Shown here one piece after another: positions 25,908 through 35,231 of a stretch of DNA of 64,000 nt. Below the pieces are notes generated by a model. The model had not been told where the DNA came from and did no database searches. It worked only from the letters and a program-made list of their open reading frames with translations. This DNA is from Granulosicoccus sp045106855 (GTDB lineage: Bacteria; Pseudomonadota; Gammaproteobacteria; Granulosicoccales; Granulosicoccaceae). Every line of letters starts with the position of its first letter. The first letter of the stretch is position 1. Both the position numbers and the translations under genes were made by a program. The stretch covers positions 124,001 through 188,000 of the forward strand of contig JBGCFI010000024.1 in NCBI GenBank assembly GCA_045106855.1, in the 5' to 3' direction.

Positions 25908-27731
25908 TTAACGATGGGTGACCAGTCGCAATGATCGCGATTCTGAAGACGCACCCAGAGAATAGACACTGAGCAACTCATTGAGACGTTGAGCAATTTC
26001 ATTGAGTGACAATGCCGAGGCATCAACATTCTGGGCGCTCAGCTTCGCCCGCGCTGCCTTGTCAGATATTTGTGCAATACCCTGGCTGATGTCATCACTG
26101 CCTTTGGCGCTATGACGTACATTGTTACTGATCTCGCGCGTTGTTGTTGTTTGTTCCTCAACAGCTGCAGCTACGGTTGTCTGATAGTTTTCAATCTGTT
26201 CAATAATGGAACTTATCTGACCGATCACCTCACCGGCCTCACTTGCATCTGCCTGAATCGCCGCAATGCGCGAGGAAATTTCCTCGGTAGCGCGCGCGGT
26301 CTCTTTGGCCAACTCTTTTACTTCATTAGCGACCACGGCAAAGCCCTTTCCCGCATCTCCGGCTCGTGCGGCTTCTATGGTTGCGTTCAAGGCCAGAAGA
26401 TTGGTCTGCTCTGCGATGCTCGTTATCGTCTTTAGCACGTCACCTATGCCAGAGCTCGATGCACCCAGCTGCTCAACTGTTGTCGTTGCCTGCGCAGCGA
26501 GATTAACAGCATCCTGGCCCACTGAGACAGCATCTGAAGCACAACGAGACACCTCTCTGATAGCATCATTCATCTGCTCAGTGGAGGTGGCCGTACTTTG
26601 CACACCTTTACTGATCTGGGCAGCACTACTTGCAAGGCGCTGTACCTGGTTCGATGTCTCGTTGGCATCTTCACCAAGGCCGCGACTGGTGACATTGAGC
26701 GTATTGGCTGCATCCGACAGTGTCTGGGCATTAGAACGAATCTGAGCGAAGTTACTACGCAACGATGCCAGCATTTTCTCCATAGCGTTGCCTACCTGGC
26801 CAATGGCGTCTTCTCCTTTAACGGTTACCCGCGTATCCAGATTCCCTCTAGCAGCTTCGTTAACAGTCACCAATAGAGCGTCTACCTGCGATCTCAAGAA
26901 GTCTGCTTCCGCGGCCTCCCGTTGAATGGCAGCGTCGGTGATCTCACGCTGCTTCCTCTCGGCCGCTTGTTTGGCTTCATAGGCTTCTCTGGCTTCTACT
27001 GCCCGGGCCTCACGCTCATGGGATACGCTTTCATTCTCTTCCAGAAGGCTGTTTATCTGATCTTCACGTAATTGACTTACAGCTAACTGTGAAGCGGATT
27101 CCCGGGTGTCTCGATCGATCATCACAGCGGCGTATAACAGAACCGACCCTTCGAAAACCACCCAAAGCACATGCCGGAACAACTGGAACCACGGACTCTC
27201 CAGGGCTCCAAATACGGACATGGGAAACATCATCGTTCTAAACACATGATCAAGCGCACCCACCACTATTGCAGTGATCACCACTTTCCAGTCGAAGTAA
27301 AGCGCAACAAACGCCATCATCATGAAGAAGTGAAAATGTCCCTCATCCCGCCCACCTGAAAGGTGAATGAACAGGGCGGTAAAAATCATGGTGGAAGCTG
27401 CAATGACATGCCGGGTAATAAGGGCGCCTGGCCGCTGCCATGCCAGCCAGACCGGGAAAAGTGTTGCCAGCCCACCAAGCCCGACCGCCATATAAACATG
27501 CTGATGTATCGAACTCGTCGACCCGGCCCATGTTGTGGGCGTCATGAAAAACGCCAGCGCTATAGCAGCCGGCCATTGAATACAAAACAGGACGATAAAC
27601 AGCTTGTCGATCTTTGCATGATAGATCTGTCGCTTCTGTTTATACAGCTCCTCAGCGTTTTCAGAAACCTGTCGCGCAAACGAGGCATCAGTCTCAGTTA
27701 ACGCATGCTTTACAAGTTTACGTTCACTCAT
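25908..27731 (-). CDS. Methyl-accepting chemotaxis protein with His-rich membrane sensor
   Basis: 607 residues from the ATG at 27731, which has an AAGGG Shine-Dalgarno; an upstream ATG would include that site. The N-terminal third has about six membrane segments and the motif HLSGGRDEGHFHFFMMMAF near residue 105, whose clustered His could bind a metal or haem. A coiled linker (about 210-290) is followed by the MCP signalling domain. Its hairpin tip includes TSIAEQTNLLALNATIEAAR and GKGFAVVANEVKELAKETA. No large periplasmic sensor domain. The ligand is unknown; redox or metal taxis would fit the RedB-like neighbour. Confidence 0.9.
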   Translation of the reverse strand: MSERKLVKHALTETDASFARQVSENAEELYKQKRQIYHAKIDKLFIVLFCIQWPAAIALAFFMTPTTWAGSTSSIHQHVYMAVGLGGLATLFPVWLAWQRPGALITRHVIAASTMIFTALFIHLSGGRDEGHFHFFMMMAFVALYFDWKVVITAIVVGALDHVFRTMMFPMSVFGALESPWFQLFRHVLWVVFEGSVLLYAAVMIDRDTRESASQLAVSQLREDQINSLLEENESVSHEREARAVEAREAYEAKQAAERKQREITDAAIQREAAEADFLRSQVDALLVTVNEAARGNLDTRVTVKGEDAIGQVGNAMEKMLASLRSNFAQIRSNAQTLSDAANTLNVTSRGLGEDANETSNQVQRLASSAAQISKGVQSTATSTEQMNDAIREVSRCASDAVSVGQDAVNLAAQATTTVEQLGASSSGIGDVLKTITSIAEQTNLLALNATIEAARAGDAGKGFAVVANEVKELAKETARATEEISSRIAAIQADASEAGEVIGQISSIIEQIENYQTTVAAAVEEQTTTTREISNNVRHSAKGSDDISQGIAQISDKAARAKLSAQNVDASALSLNEIAQRLNELLSVYSLGASSESRSLRLVTHR

Positions 27732-27821
27732 CTGACAGCCCTTCAATAACTGGATATTTTTTGAAACAGGCCATCAGTTCACCGATGGTGCATTGATTTT
27801 GAAAAAGGCAAACTGATAGCA

Positions 27822-28502
27822 TTAGTAGGCACTAGATAAGTCATTGGTCGCCCTTGGCTCGTTAATCAGTTTGCGATCGCCTTTCGCTTCCTCGTGCAGG
27901 CTGCAACCAAATACGGGATTGAGACGAGGCGCTAGCAGATCAACACCTTCGTCATCGACAATAGCGCTGATAACCGCTGCCCTGCCAGGGTTACTTCCCA
28001 TATGACCCCGCGACGGCGTAATGCCACCTGCAAACTGGAGTGTTTGGTCAGTGCCATACAAAAGTAGCTGGCCTGATGTGTACGCACCAAATTTCTCTGC
28101 GATGCGCCCTCCAGTGTCAGTGTGTAACTGTGTTTCCGGTAGAGTGGCCGCCAGCCGCTTTAGATCCGATGCCGCCCAAACCGCCGGCATAGACGAGGCA
28201 TCTTCCGGTTCGTAAAACAGAACATGCAGATTGACCATGCCATAAAGCCGGTTCGTGATGGATTCCAGCTCCCACAGGCTCGCTCTGGTACACGGGCATA
28301 AAGGATGCGCAAACAGTATGAGCGTAGGCCTTGCCGGATCGGGTTGAATGATGAAATCCGGTATGGCAGGCCAGTGTGAGGGAGCAACGCCGGTCTGCCC
28401 TGATTCTGCGCCATAGTCGGCCATGGCATACACCGCCGCACCAGACAGCAGAAGCCAAGAAACCGCCATTATCCAAAGAGTCCTGTCGCGACTCAACACC
28501 AT
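27822..28502 (-). CDS. RedB-like thioredoxin-fold membrane-anchored protein
   Basis: 226 residues from the ATG at 28502 (one more ATG lies 9 bp upstream). One N-terminal membrane anchor (about 9-27), then a thioredoxin-like domain: TLILFAHPLCPCTRASLWEL near residue 60-80 with a Cys-Pro-Cys pair in place of CxxC, and LLLYGTDQTLQFAGGITPSRGH near 150-170. A last Cys sits in VFGCSL. Domain faces the periplasm. Proteins of this sort are annotated RedB; their exact role is not established. It lies upstream of and in line with the MCP gene. Confidence 0.7.
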   Translation of the reverse strand: MVLSRDRTLWIMAVSWLLLSGAAVYAMADYGAESGQTGVAPSHWPAIPDFIIQPDPARPTLILFAHPLCPCTRASLWELESITNRLYGMVNLHVLFYEPEDASSMPAVWAASDLKRLAATLPETQLHTDTGGRIAEKFGAYTSGQLLLYGTDQTLQFAGGITPSRGHMGSNPGRAAVISAIVDDEGVDLLAPRLNPVFGCSLHEEAKGDRKLINEPRATNDLSSAY

Positions 28503-28668
28503 TCGACACACCGATAAAGTCGTTCATCTGAAGAGCTATTAGTGGCGGCGTAGATGCGCTCTTGAGCCACAAGCCGATACCGGGAGTGACATGTTGATGG
28601 CAACTTTCACAGCACGTGATCACAGGAGCCACCAGGCGAGCCAGTCCCGAATCCGTTTTATCAATCAA

Positions 28669-29124
28669 CTAGAGCGATTCGATAATTTTCCAGTGTTCGG
28701 CGCTGACTGGCTGTATCGAGAGTCGACTGCCTTTTTGCAACAGTGGCATCTGTTCCAGGCCAGCAACCGTGCGCAGGGTTTGCAGGCTGATCACGTCACT
28801 AAATTGGCGAACAAACTTCACATCCACCATCAACCAGCGCGGATTTTCCTTCGTGCTTTTAGGATCGTGGTATCTGGACTCGGGGTCCCAGGCGGTGTGA
28901 TCCGGGTAGGCCTCTTTAACGATTTGCACAACACCGACGATTCCCGGCACCTTGCAGCTGGAATGATAAAAGAACCCCAAGTCGCCCTTTTTCATTTCAT
29001 CGCGCATCAGATTGCGCGCCTGATAATTACGTATTCCGTCCCAGTGGTCACGACGACCTTTCATTGTTTTGAGATCTTCGATACTGAAAGCGTCGGGTTC
29101 GGATTTGAATAACCAATAATTCAT
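28669..29124 (-). CDS. EVE-domain protein
   Basis: 151 residues from the ATG at 29124. A longer frame exists, but the family begins with the MNYWLFKSEPDAFSIEDL stretch. Other EVE markers: WDGIRNYQARNLMRDEMKKGD split across residues 29-50, FFYHSSCKVPGIVGVV, and DPKSTKENPRWLMVDVKF. EVE domains are PUA-related and bind modified bases in DNA or RNA. An AGGAAG sequence lies about 12 bp before the start. Single gene, divergent from the helicase gene. Confidence 0.92.
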   Translation of the reverse strand: MNYWLFKSEPDAFSIEDLKTMKGRRDHWDGIRNYQARNLMRDEMKKGDLGFFYHSSCKVPGIVGVVQIVKEAYPDHTAWDPESRYHDPKSTKENPRWLMVDVKFVRQFSDVISLQTLRTVAGLEQMPLLQKGSRLSIQPVSAEHWKIIESL

Positions 29125-29267
29125 TAAAAGACATCGCTTCCTGTATTGAGTAAAAAAGGCCACCTGAGCAGGCACAAGACGGGCATTACCTCACGATACC
29201 AAGGTTAACAAGTCCTGTGCAGCAACTAGTATAAGCACGGAGGGTACGAACACGGTAAGCTCCCGCC

Positions 29268-31469
29268 ATGACGAAAACTGACACTTTTACCCAATTTTCC
29301 GAACTTGCCCTGCCAGAAGCGGTGCAACGTGCGGTACAGTCTGTGGGTTACGAAACCCCGACGCCTATCCAGCAACAGACGATCCCGCCGCTGATCAGTG
29401 GCCATGATGTGCTTGGACACGCACCGACAGGAACCGGAAAAACCGCAGCTTTTGCGCTGCCTATTCTTGCCAGAATGGATCTGAACGCCAAAGGCGTTCA
29501 GGCGCTGGTGCTTGCCCCAACGCGTGAGCTGGCGATACAGGTCGCGGAGGCCTTCACGAAATATGCATCCCAGATGAAGAACCTTCGGGTGCTACCTATT
29601 TACGGTGGCCAGGATTACACCGGGCAAATTCGCCAGCTTAATCGCGGCGTAAACATCGTTGTGGGTACCCCCGGACGCATCATGGATCACATGCGACGCG
29701 GGACTCTCAAACTCGACAAGCTGCAAACGCTGGTACTCGATGAAGCTGACGAGATGCTGCGCATGGGCTTTATCGACGACGTTGAATGGATACTGGATCA
29801 GACACCGGCTACCCGACAGATGGCGCTTTTCTCGGCAACCATGCCCAGCGTTATCAAGCGTATCGCCAACAAGCATCTTAAGTCGCCTGTCGAAATTACC
29901 ATTGAAGGCCGACTCACCACCGCTGCCACGATTCGACAAAGGTTCTGGATGGTCAGCGGTCTGCACAAGCTCGATGCGCTGACGCGCATTCTAGAAGCGG
30001 AAGCCTTCGACGCCATGCTGGTTTTTGTGCGCACCCGAAACGCCACTGTTGAGCTTGCCGAAAAACTCACAGCACGCGGCTTCGCAGCGTCTGCCATGAA
30101 CGGCGACATGCCGCAGAAACAACGTGAGCAAATGGTCGACAAACTCAGGCGTGGCAAGCTGGACATTCTGGTCGCAACCGATGTCGTAGCACGCGGCCTG
30201 GATGTGGAACGTATTAGCCATGTTATCAATTACGACATTCCCTACGATACCGAAGCCTATGTACATCGTATCGGGCGAACCGGGCGCGCGGGCAGGAGCG
30301 GGGACGCCATATTATTTGTTACGCAGCGCGAACGTCATTTACTGGGTTCGATAGAGAGGGCTACACGCCAGAAAATTGAAACTCTGCAGCTGCCCACCGT
30401 TGAAATGGTCAACAACAAGCGCATCGGTGATTTCAAGCAGCGCATAGCCGATACGCTGGCAGGCGGCGAACTTGCTTATCTGCAACGGCTCGTCGAAGAG
30501 TTCTCACGCGATCATGATGTGCCGCCAGAGAGAGTCGGGGCAGCGCTGGCCAAACTGTGTATGGGCGATCAGCCTCTATTGCTAAGCGCAAAACCGGAAC
30601 GTCCTCGCAAAGATCGCAAAGAGCCGAAACCAGGTGCTCGCCAGAACGAGAATGCCTCTGGAAAAACCGAGCGACAGTTCAAACGAGAACGCAGCAATGC
30701 GGCACCAAGCCGCACACCGGGAGCGGATAAAAAACAACCGGAACTTGGCACCGACACAAACCCCAAAGCGCAACCACATACCGCTGACGACAAAGCCGGA
30801 AAATCAGATAAAAGGGTCAAGCCCGTCAATACCAGAGACGATGCCAGCCTCAATGCCGCGAGCAAGCCCTCCGGTGCAGCGAAAGCATCCAAACCCGCCG
30901 GTGACGAAAAGAAGTCGCCCGTCATCGATACAACTGTTACTCCGGGCTCTCGAGCTGAGCGCCGTCGGGCCGCAGAAATCGCTGACATAGAGCTGGAGCG
31001 CTTTCGTGTGGAAGTTGGCAGCTCCCATGGTGTTCAACCGGAGAACCTGGTTGGCGCTATCGCTAATGAAGCTGGTCTTGACAGCGAATTTATCGGTCGC
31101 ATCAAAATCGAAGAAAAACATTCTTTCGTCGAACTGCCAGCGGGCATGCCCAAGTTCCTGTTAAAAGACCTTAAGCGGGTATGGGTTTGCAATCACCAGC
31201 TCAATATAACGCGCATCGGTACAGCCAGTAACGATAAACCATCTGATGGCGCAAGAGCATCCGCTGATGGAAACGCAGCGCCCAAGAAACGCAAGCCGCG
31301 AACTTCTGGCAAAAACAAATCGGCAAAGGACAAGAAAACTCGCACCGTTTCAAATGATCTTGCCAGCGGCGACACAGCAGCCGCCAACGAGAAACGCGAA
31401 AAGAAAAAAAAGGAACGGCACAGAACCAAGAAGAACAAGGGTAAGCGCACGCCACAGGGTCTGTCTTAG
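29268..31469 (+). CDS. deaD: DEAD-box RNA helicase, DeaD/CsdA type, with long basic tail
   Basis: A 733-residue cytoplasmic helicase. Q motif TPIQQQTIPP, Walker A APTGTGKT at 52-59, VLDEADEMLRMGF, SAT, and HRIGRTGRAGR are intact. After the two RecA domains (to about residue 375) comes a dimerisation-like region. A linker rich in Lys, Pro, Ala and Asp spans about 440-570, followed by a DbpA-type RNA-binding domain (about 575-650; RFRVEVGSSHGVQPENLVGA, KRVWVCNHQLNITRI). The extreme C-terminus is a lysine-rich tail. It unwinds structured RNA in ribosome assembly or cold adaptation. The tail is longer than in E. coli DeaD. Confidence 0.93.
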   Translation: MTKTDTFTQFSELALPEAVQRAVQSVGYETPTPIQQQTIPPLISGHDVLGHAPTGTGKTAAFALPILARMDLNAKGVQALVLAPTRELAIQVAEAFTKYASQMKNLRVLPIYGGQDYTGQIRQLNRGVNIVVGTPGRIMDHMRRGTLKLDKLQTLVLDEADEMLRMGFIDDVEWILDQTPATRQMALFSATMPSVIKRIANKHLKSPVEITIEGRLTTAATIRQRFWMVSGLHKLDALTRILEAEAFDAMLVFVRTRNATVELAEKLTARGFAASAMNGDMPQKQREQMVDKLRRGKLDILVATDVVARGLDVERISHVINYDIPYDTEAYVHRIGRTGRAGRSGDAILFVTQRERHLLGSIERATRQKIETLQLPTVEMVNNKRIGDFKQRIADTLAGGELAYLQRLVEEFSRDHDVPPERVGAALAKLCMGDQPLLLSAKPERPRKDRKEPKPGARQNENASGKTERQFKRERSNAAPSRTPGADKKQPELGTDTNPKAQPHTADDKAGKSDKRVKPVNTRDDASLNAASKPSGAAKASKPAGDEKKSPVIDTTVTPGSRAERRRAAEIADIELERFRVEVGSSHGVQPENLVGAIANEAGLDSEFIGRIKIEEKHSFVELPAGMPKFLLKDLKRVWVCNHQLNITRIGTASNDKPSDGARASADGNAAPKKRKPRTSGKNKSAKDKKTRTVSNDLASGDTAAANEKREKKKKERHRTKKNKGKRTPQGLS

Positions 31470-31500
31470 TTCGTAGTATCTATAGACTGAAGGGAATCCA

Positions 31501-31893
31501 ATGAAACAGCAACTCGCCCTGGCTACCCTTGTTGTCAATCGTTACGATGAGGCTATTGATTTCTTTGTCAGCAAACTGGGTTTCAAACTGATAGAAGATA
31601 CGCCGCTCTCTCCCGGCAATAAACGCTGGGTGATTGTCGCACCCACCGGGCCTGCGGCCTCTGCGTTGCTTCTAGCGGAAGCCGGTGATGAAAATCAACG
31701 CGCTGCAGTTGGCTGTCAAACAGGTGGGCGAGTCGCGTTTTTCTTGCACACCGATGACTTCTGGCGTGATTACAGCAACTACAAAGACAAGGGTGTTAAC
31801 TTTCTGGAAGAACCACGCAAAGAACCCTATGGCACGGTAGCCGTTTTCGAAGATATCTGCGGCAATAAATGGGATTTGCTCCAGCGAAAATGA
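31501..31893 (+). CDS. VOC (glyoxalase/bleomycin-resistance) family protein
   Basis: 130 residues with one vicinal-oxygen-chelate domain: TLVVNRYDEAIDFFVSKLGF near the start and VAVFEDICGNKWDLLQ at the end, the latter carrying the Glu metal ligand. AAGGGA Shine-Dalgarno 6-8 bp before the ATG. Follows the helicase gene by 31 bp. The substrate is unknown; several such proteins act as dimers. Confidence 0.9.
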   Translation: MKQQLALATLVVNRYDEAIDFFVSKLGFKLIEDTPLSPGNKRWVIVAPTGPAASALLLAEAGDENQRAAVGCQTGGRVAFFLHTDDFWRDYSNYKDKGVNFLEEPRKEPYGTVAVFEDICGNKWDLLQRK

Positions 31894-31978
31894 ACGGAAC
31901 ACATGCTTGCTTCCAGGGGTAGTGAATATATTCGTTACCGCCTAAGCATCAAAAATATCCGGAGGCATTAGCAATACC

Positions 31979-33058
31979 TTAAGCGATTGCCTGCTCACTC
32001 ATTATTATCAATGGCCGCTGCCCCGCTGAACGATCGAGCGCTCTATCACGTTGCCACGCCGCAAAACCTGCAGCGCCGGAGGGCGAGGTTGCCAAGCCCA
32101 GGTAATTCAGCGACCTGACTGCCACATCAGCTTCATCGTCACTGACCGTAAGGTAGTGGACATCACAAACAGACAAGGCATCGAAGGCGAGCAATGAAGC
32201 GGCCTTGCAATCCAGACGTCCCATATTGGACACAGGCCCAAGAGCGTCAATCAGTTTACCCGCCTCAGCACTGATAGCCAGACAATCAGCCGCTGCAGGT
32301 TCGACAATGACAATGCGTGGCTGTGTCGGCCAGTACTTGCGTATCATGAGAGTTACAGCCGCCGCCATTCCGCCCACCCCGGCCTGCAGATACACATCGC
32401 TGGGCCAGCAGTTTTTCGCGTCGAACTGATCATGCAGTTCCCTGGCAATTGCCGTATAGCCCTCCATAACCAGGGATGGAGGATAGGTATAACCCTGCCA
32501 GGAGCCATCCGCCAGCAGCGCACCACCAACAGTGATAGCATCCTGCTCCGCAAGCTCCAGACTTTGTTCGTAAGTTTCACCCGAACGGCAGACAACTGCA
32601 CCAACACTTTCCAGTCGTTTGGCAAAATCCTCAGGAACGGTTGCTGAAATATGAATGCGGGCCCTGGCGCCAAAAATACGTGCACCGGTTGCTACGGCAA
32701 GTCCATGATTACCCGCACTGGCACACACAAAGATAAGCTTTGCCGCAATCGATTTGACACTGTCGTCCAGTAGTTCATGTGCCAGCGGACGCACGCCAGT
32801 GACTTTCTCAACCTCATCCGCAATGAGTTGAGCCACCGCATAAATACCTCCCAGTGCCTTGAACGATCCAAGCCCCAGCCTGCGTGATTCATCTTTCACC
32901 CAGACGCCAATGCCATCATCACTCATGCATAACAAGGGTGTGGGTAAATAGCGGGGACACACCTGCAACAGCTGCCATGCTCGCTCATCGTCCGGGTTAA
33001 AAGCGATGGTTCGCGTTTTTGCGGCAAAAGCTGCGTTGAGCGGATTTCTAGTATTCAT
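31979..33058 (-). CDS. PLP-dependent lyase, diaminopropionate ammonia-lyase-like
   Basis: 359 residues from the ATG at 33058; another ATG is 15 bp further out. Fold type II PLP enzyme: WVKDESRRLGLGSFKALGG carries the Schiff-base Lys, SAGNHGLAVATGA is the substrate loop, and VYLQAGVGGMAAAV is the phosphate cup. The overall order matches diaminopropionate ammonia-lyase/threonine dehydratase relatives. It would deaminate an amino acid to a keto acid. Exact substrate not decidable. No clear Shine-Dalgarno at either start. Same strand as the transporter gene upstream. Confidence 0.8.
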   Translation of the reverse strand: MNTRNPLNAAFAAKTRTIAFNPDDERAWQLLQVCPRYLPTPLLCMSDDGIGVWVKDESRRLGLGSFKALGGIYAVAQLIADEVEKVTGVRPLAHELLDDSVKSIAAKLIFVCASAGNHGLAVATGARIFGARARIHISATVPEDFAKRLESVGAVVCRSGETYEQSLELAEQDAITVGGALLADGSWQGYTYPPSLVMEGYTAIARELHDQFDAKNCWPSDVYLQAGVGGMAAAVTLMIRKYWPTQPRIVIVEPAAADCLAISAEAGKLIDALGPVSNMGRLDCKAASLLAFDALSVCDVHYLTVSDDEADVAVRSLNYLGLATSPSGAAGFAAWQRDRALDRSAGQRPLIIMSEQAIA

Positions 33059-33178
33059 GCCGATGAGGACCATTGTGATGGCGGAGAGCGGAATATCCGT
33101 AGCCACCAGTTTACTGCAACAATGAATGGGCAGCGGCATGCGCTCAGCCTGCTTACATCAGATTAAACCCGTCGGACA

Positions 33179-34063
33179 TCATCCGGGGGCCTGCGCTTTT
33201 ACAGGTTTAACCAATGTCACTGCAATTAACATCAATACTACCGCAATCCATAACAGGACACCGTATCGCTCACCCAGAAAAACCACGGACAACACGACAC
33301 CAGTCAAGGTAACGATATACGCAACCTGACTGGTAAAAACGGCACCTGCCCTGCCCAGCAACCACAGGTACCCGGTATAGGCCACCATGTGTCCCAAGGC
33401 TGCGCACACTATCGCCCAGCGAGTTGCATCCCAGGCCACAAAAACTGGAACCTCCCAACCATTTGCGTACACAAAAGGTACAAGCATGACAAGACCACAG
33501 ACGGATGCACCAAATAAAGTGACGACGGCTGAGAGTTCAGCGGGGGCTTTAACAGCTACAAAATTACCCTCTATTGCATAACAAACGGGTGCAATCAATG
33601 CCACCAGAATCCAGGGGGCCTTACTTGGGTCCGGTAAGCTGGTATCCGGTACGGCAATCAATACCAGCGATACAACCCCAAGCACTATTCCTGAAAACCG
33701 CAACCATGAAAACGACTCTATGCGCACTGCAAGCGCAATGAGCAGTGACATGAGCGGAACAGTGGCAATAATGATAGCCAATATGCCGCCGGGCAAGTGT
33801 CTGGTCGCCAGCAGACTAAAAGAGTTTGGAATGAGAGTACCGATCATGGCAATAATCAGCAGGTACTTAAGGTTGCACAAGGCCAGCACGACCGGCGTTG
33901 CCCGCCAAATCAAATAACCGCCGATGATGAGTACACTGACTGCCAACTGCCAGATCATCATGCCAAGGGGATGATAGCCCGCGCCGACCGCAAATTTTAA
34001 CAAGGGAATGGAAGCTCCCCAGCAGATTCCAAAAAACATCAGCGCCGCAAGATTCAGTGGCAT
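33179..34063 (-). CDS. DMT-family (EamA) metabolite exporter
   Basis: A 294-residue inner-membrane protein with about ten hydrophobic segments, made of two EamA repeats (about 5-130 and 145-285). Typical pieces are FFGICWGASIPLLKFA at the start, NSFSLLATRHLPGGILAIIIATVPL split, and LGERYGVLLWIAVVLMLIAV near the end. Such proteins export amino acids or other metabolites. It lies upstream of the PLP lyase on the same strand (120 bp), which suggests an amino-acid substrate. Confidence 0.88.
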   Translation of the reverse strand: MPLNLAALMFFGICWGASIPLLKFAVGAGYHPLGMMIWQLAVSVLIIGGYLIWRATPVVLALCNLKYLLIIAMIGTLIPNSFSLLATRHLPGGILAIIIATVPLMSLLIALAVRIESFSWLRFSGIVLGVVSLVLIAVPDTSLPDPSKAPWILVALIAPVCYAIEGNFVAVKAPAELSAVVTLFGASVCGLVMLVPFVYANGWEVPVFVAWDATRWAIVCAALGHMVAYTGYLWLLGRAGAVFTSQVAYIVTLTGVVLSVVFLGERYGVLLWIAVVLMLIAVTLVKPVKAQAPG

Positions 34064-34161
34064 GATATATCCGAGTGTTTCTTCGTGCGCATTGTATTCA
34101 TCTCGGCTATCCGTAAACGGCTGGGGTGTACACTACTCAAAAACATATCTACTCTCGCATC

Positions 34162-34995
34162 ATGACGGATGAAACTGCCAAACAGTTACAATTGCTGGTG
34201 CCAACCTCGCCAATGCGTGTGGCGCCCGATCACAATGCAGAGTGCAGTAATGAATGCCTTTACGGCGAAAGGTTTGTTGTCGCCCCCCTCTCTGTCCAGA
34301 CTACACCGAACACCACTGAATCTGCACACGAATCTTACGCCAATGAACAGCTATCTCAATGGGTCCGGGTAATTGCTCAACGTGACAGTTATACCGGGTA
34401 TGTAGAGAAAAGCCACCTTCAGGCTATGGATAAGGACAGCATTTTACCCACACACTGGGTGTGTGCAAGAAGCACACTGGTATTCAGCGAACCCTCAATC
34501 AAAAGCCGGGTTCTGAACCGACTGCCATTCCTTTCCAACATTACCTCGCACGATCTGGTAAAGAGCCCATTTCGGGCATTAAGCACTGGTGGTTTTGTCT
34601 GGCATGATCACCTGATAGCGACAAATCACACGCTAAACGTCTCAGCACTACATCTTGCACGGACTCATTTTCTTGGCGCCCCTTACCTGTGGGGAGGCTG
34701 CACCCCGGCTGGTGTAGATTGTTCTGGCCTTATCCAGGCACTTGCCCGAGCCCAGGGGATAGATATTCCCAGAGACAGCTGTGATCAGGAGAAGGCACTG
34801 AATAACAACGTGGCTGTTGGTAAACTACTGGCTGAGGATATAGTGTACTGGCCGGGCCACACAGGTATTCTTGTGGATCCAGATACGCTCCTGCATGCTA
34901 CAGCCCATTCTTTAGACTGTGTTATCGAACCACTGGACAAGGTAGTAAGCCGCGCTGGAAGTATTTCGTCCATCAAACGATTGTTTACCAGCTGA
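34162..34995 (+). CDS. Cytoplasmic SH3 - NlpC/P60 peptidase, YkfC/DPP6-like
   Basis: 277 residues from the ATG at 34162, without signal peptide. Residues about 10-150 hold two SH3-like repeats (SPMRVAPDHNAECSNECLYGE, QWVRVIAQRDSYTGYVEKSHL split). Residues about 160-275 are an NlpC/P60 domain: LGAPYLWGGCTPAGVDCSGL with catalytic Cys187, GHTGILVDPD with His233, and LLHATAHS with His245. This layout without export signal is that of YkfC/dipeptidyl-peptidase VI, which splits gamma-D-Glu-diamino acid bonds in recycled murein peptides. The neighbouring GH84, AmpG, AmpD and MurI genes 4-9 kb away support such a role. Confidence 0.82.
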   Translation: MTDETAKQLQLLVPTSPMRVAPDHNAECSNECLYGERFVVAPLSVQTTPNTTESAHESYANEQLSQWVRVIAQRDSYTGYVEKSHLQAMDKDSILPTHWVCARSTLVFSEPSIKSRVLNRLPFLSNITSHDLVKSPFRALSTGGFVWHDHLIATNHTLNVSALHLARTHFLGAPYLWGGCTPAGVDCSGLIQALARAQGIDIPRDSCDQEKALNNNVAVGKLLAEDIVYWPGHTGILVDPDTLLHATAHSLDCVIEPLDKVVSRAGSISSIKRLFTS

Positions 34996-35047
34996 CCGCT
35001 TATGATACGCAGACCGCATAAGCGTTGGCATGACTGTCTAGTTTACG

Positions 35048-35113
35048 TTTCCCGATATACGTGAATCAACATCTGCACGTGTCAACGTAATTTTTAAACG
35101 TGCTATCGGGAAA
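35048..35113. repeat. Inverted repeat TTTCCCGATA/TATCGGGAAA between convergent genes
   Basis: TTTCCCGATA at 35048-35057 is repeated in inverse at 35104-35113. The 46 bp between them contain further ACGT/ACGTG boxes on both sides. It lies between the ends of two convergent genes, so a role in transcript-end processing is possible, but the spacing is too wide for an ordinary terminator. Confidence 0.55.
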
Positions 35114-35231
35114 GGGTTATCACTGAGCCTGTTGACGATCATCTACATGCTCATCACAACTGATAACCCTCACCGTATTCAACTGACTACCCTAGCCGAC
35201 CAGGGCCGGTCCGGGCAGCCGTTTTTTCAAA

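Noticed and set aside
28117..28668. Minus-strand frame beginning with a CCESCHQH stretch
   Set aside because: Mostly overlaps the RedB-like gene in another frame. The Cys/His cluster is tempting as a metal or haem site, but the frame degenerates into low-quality sequence.
30569..31450. Long minus-strand frames opposite the helicase tail
   Set aside because: Mirror frames of the Lys/Ala/Pro-rich linker; biased codons routinely create such open antisense frames.
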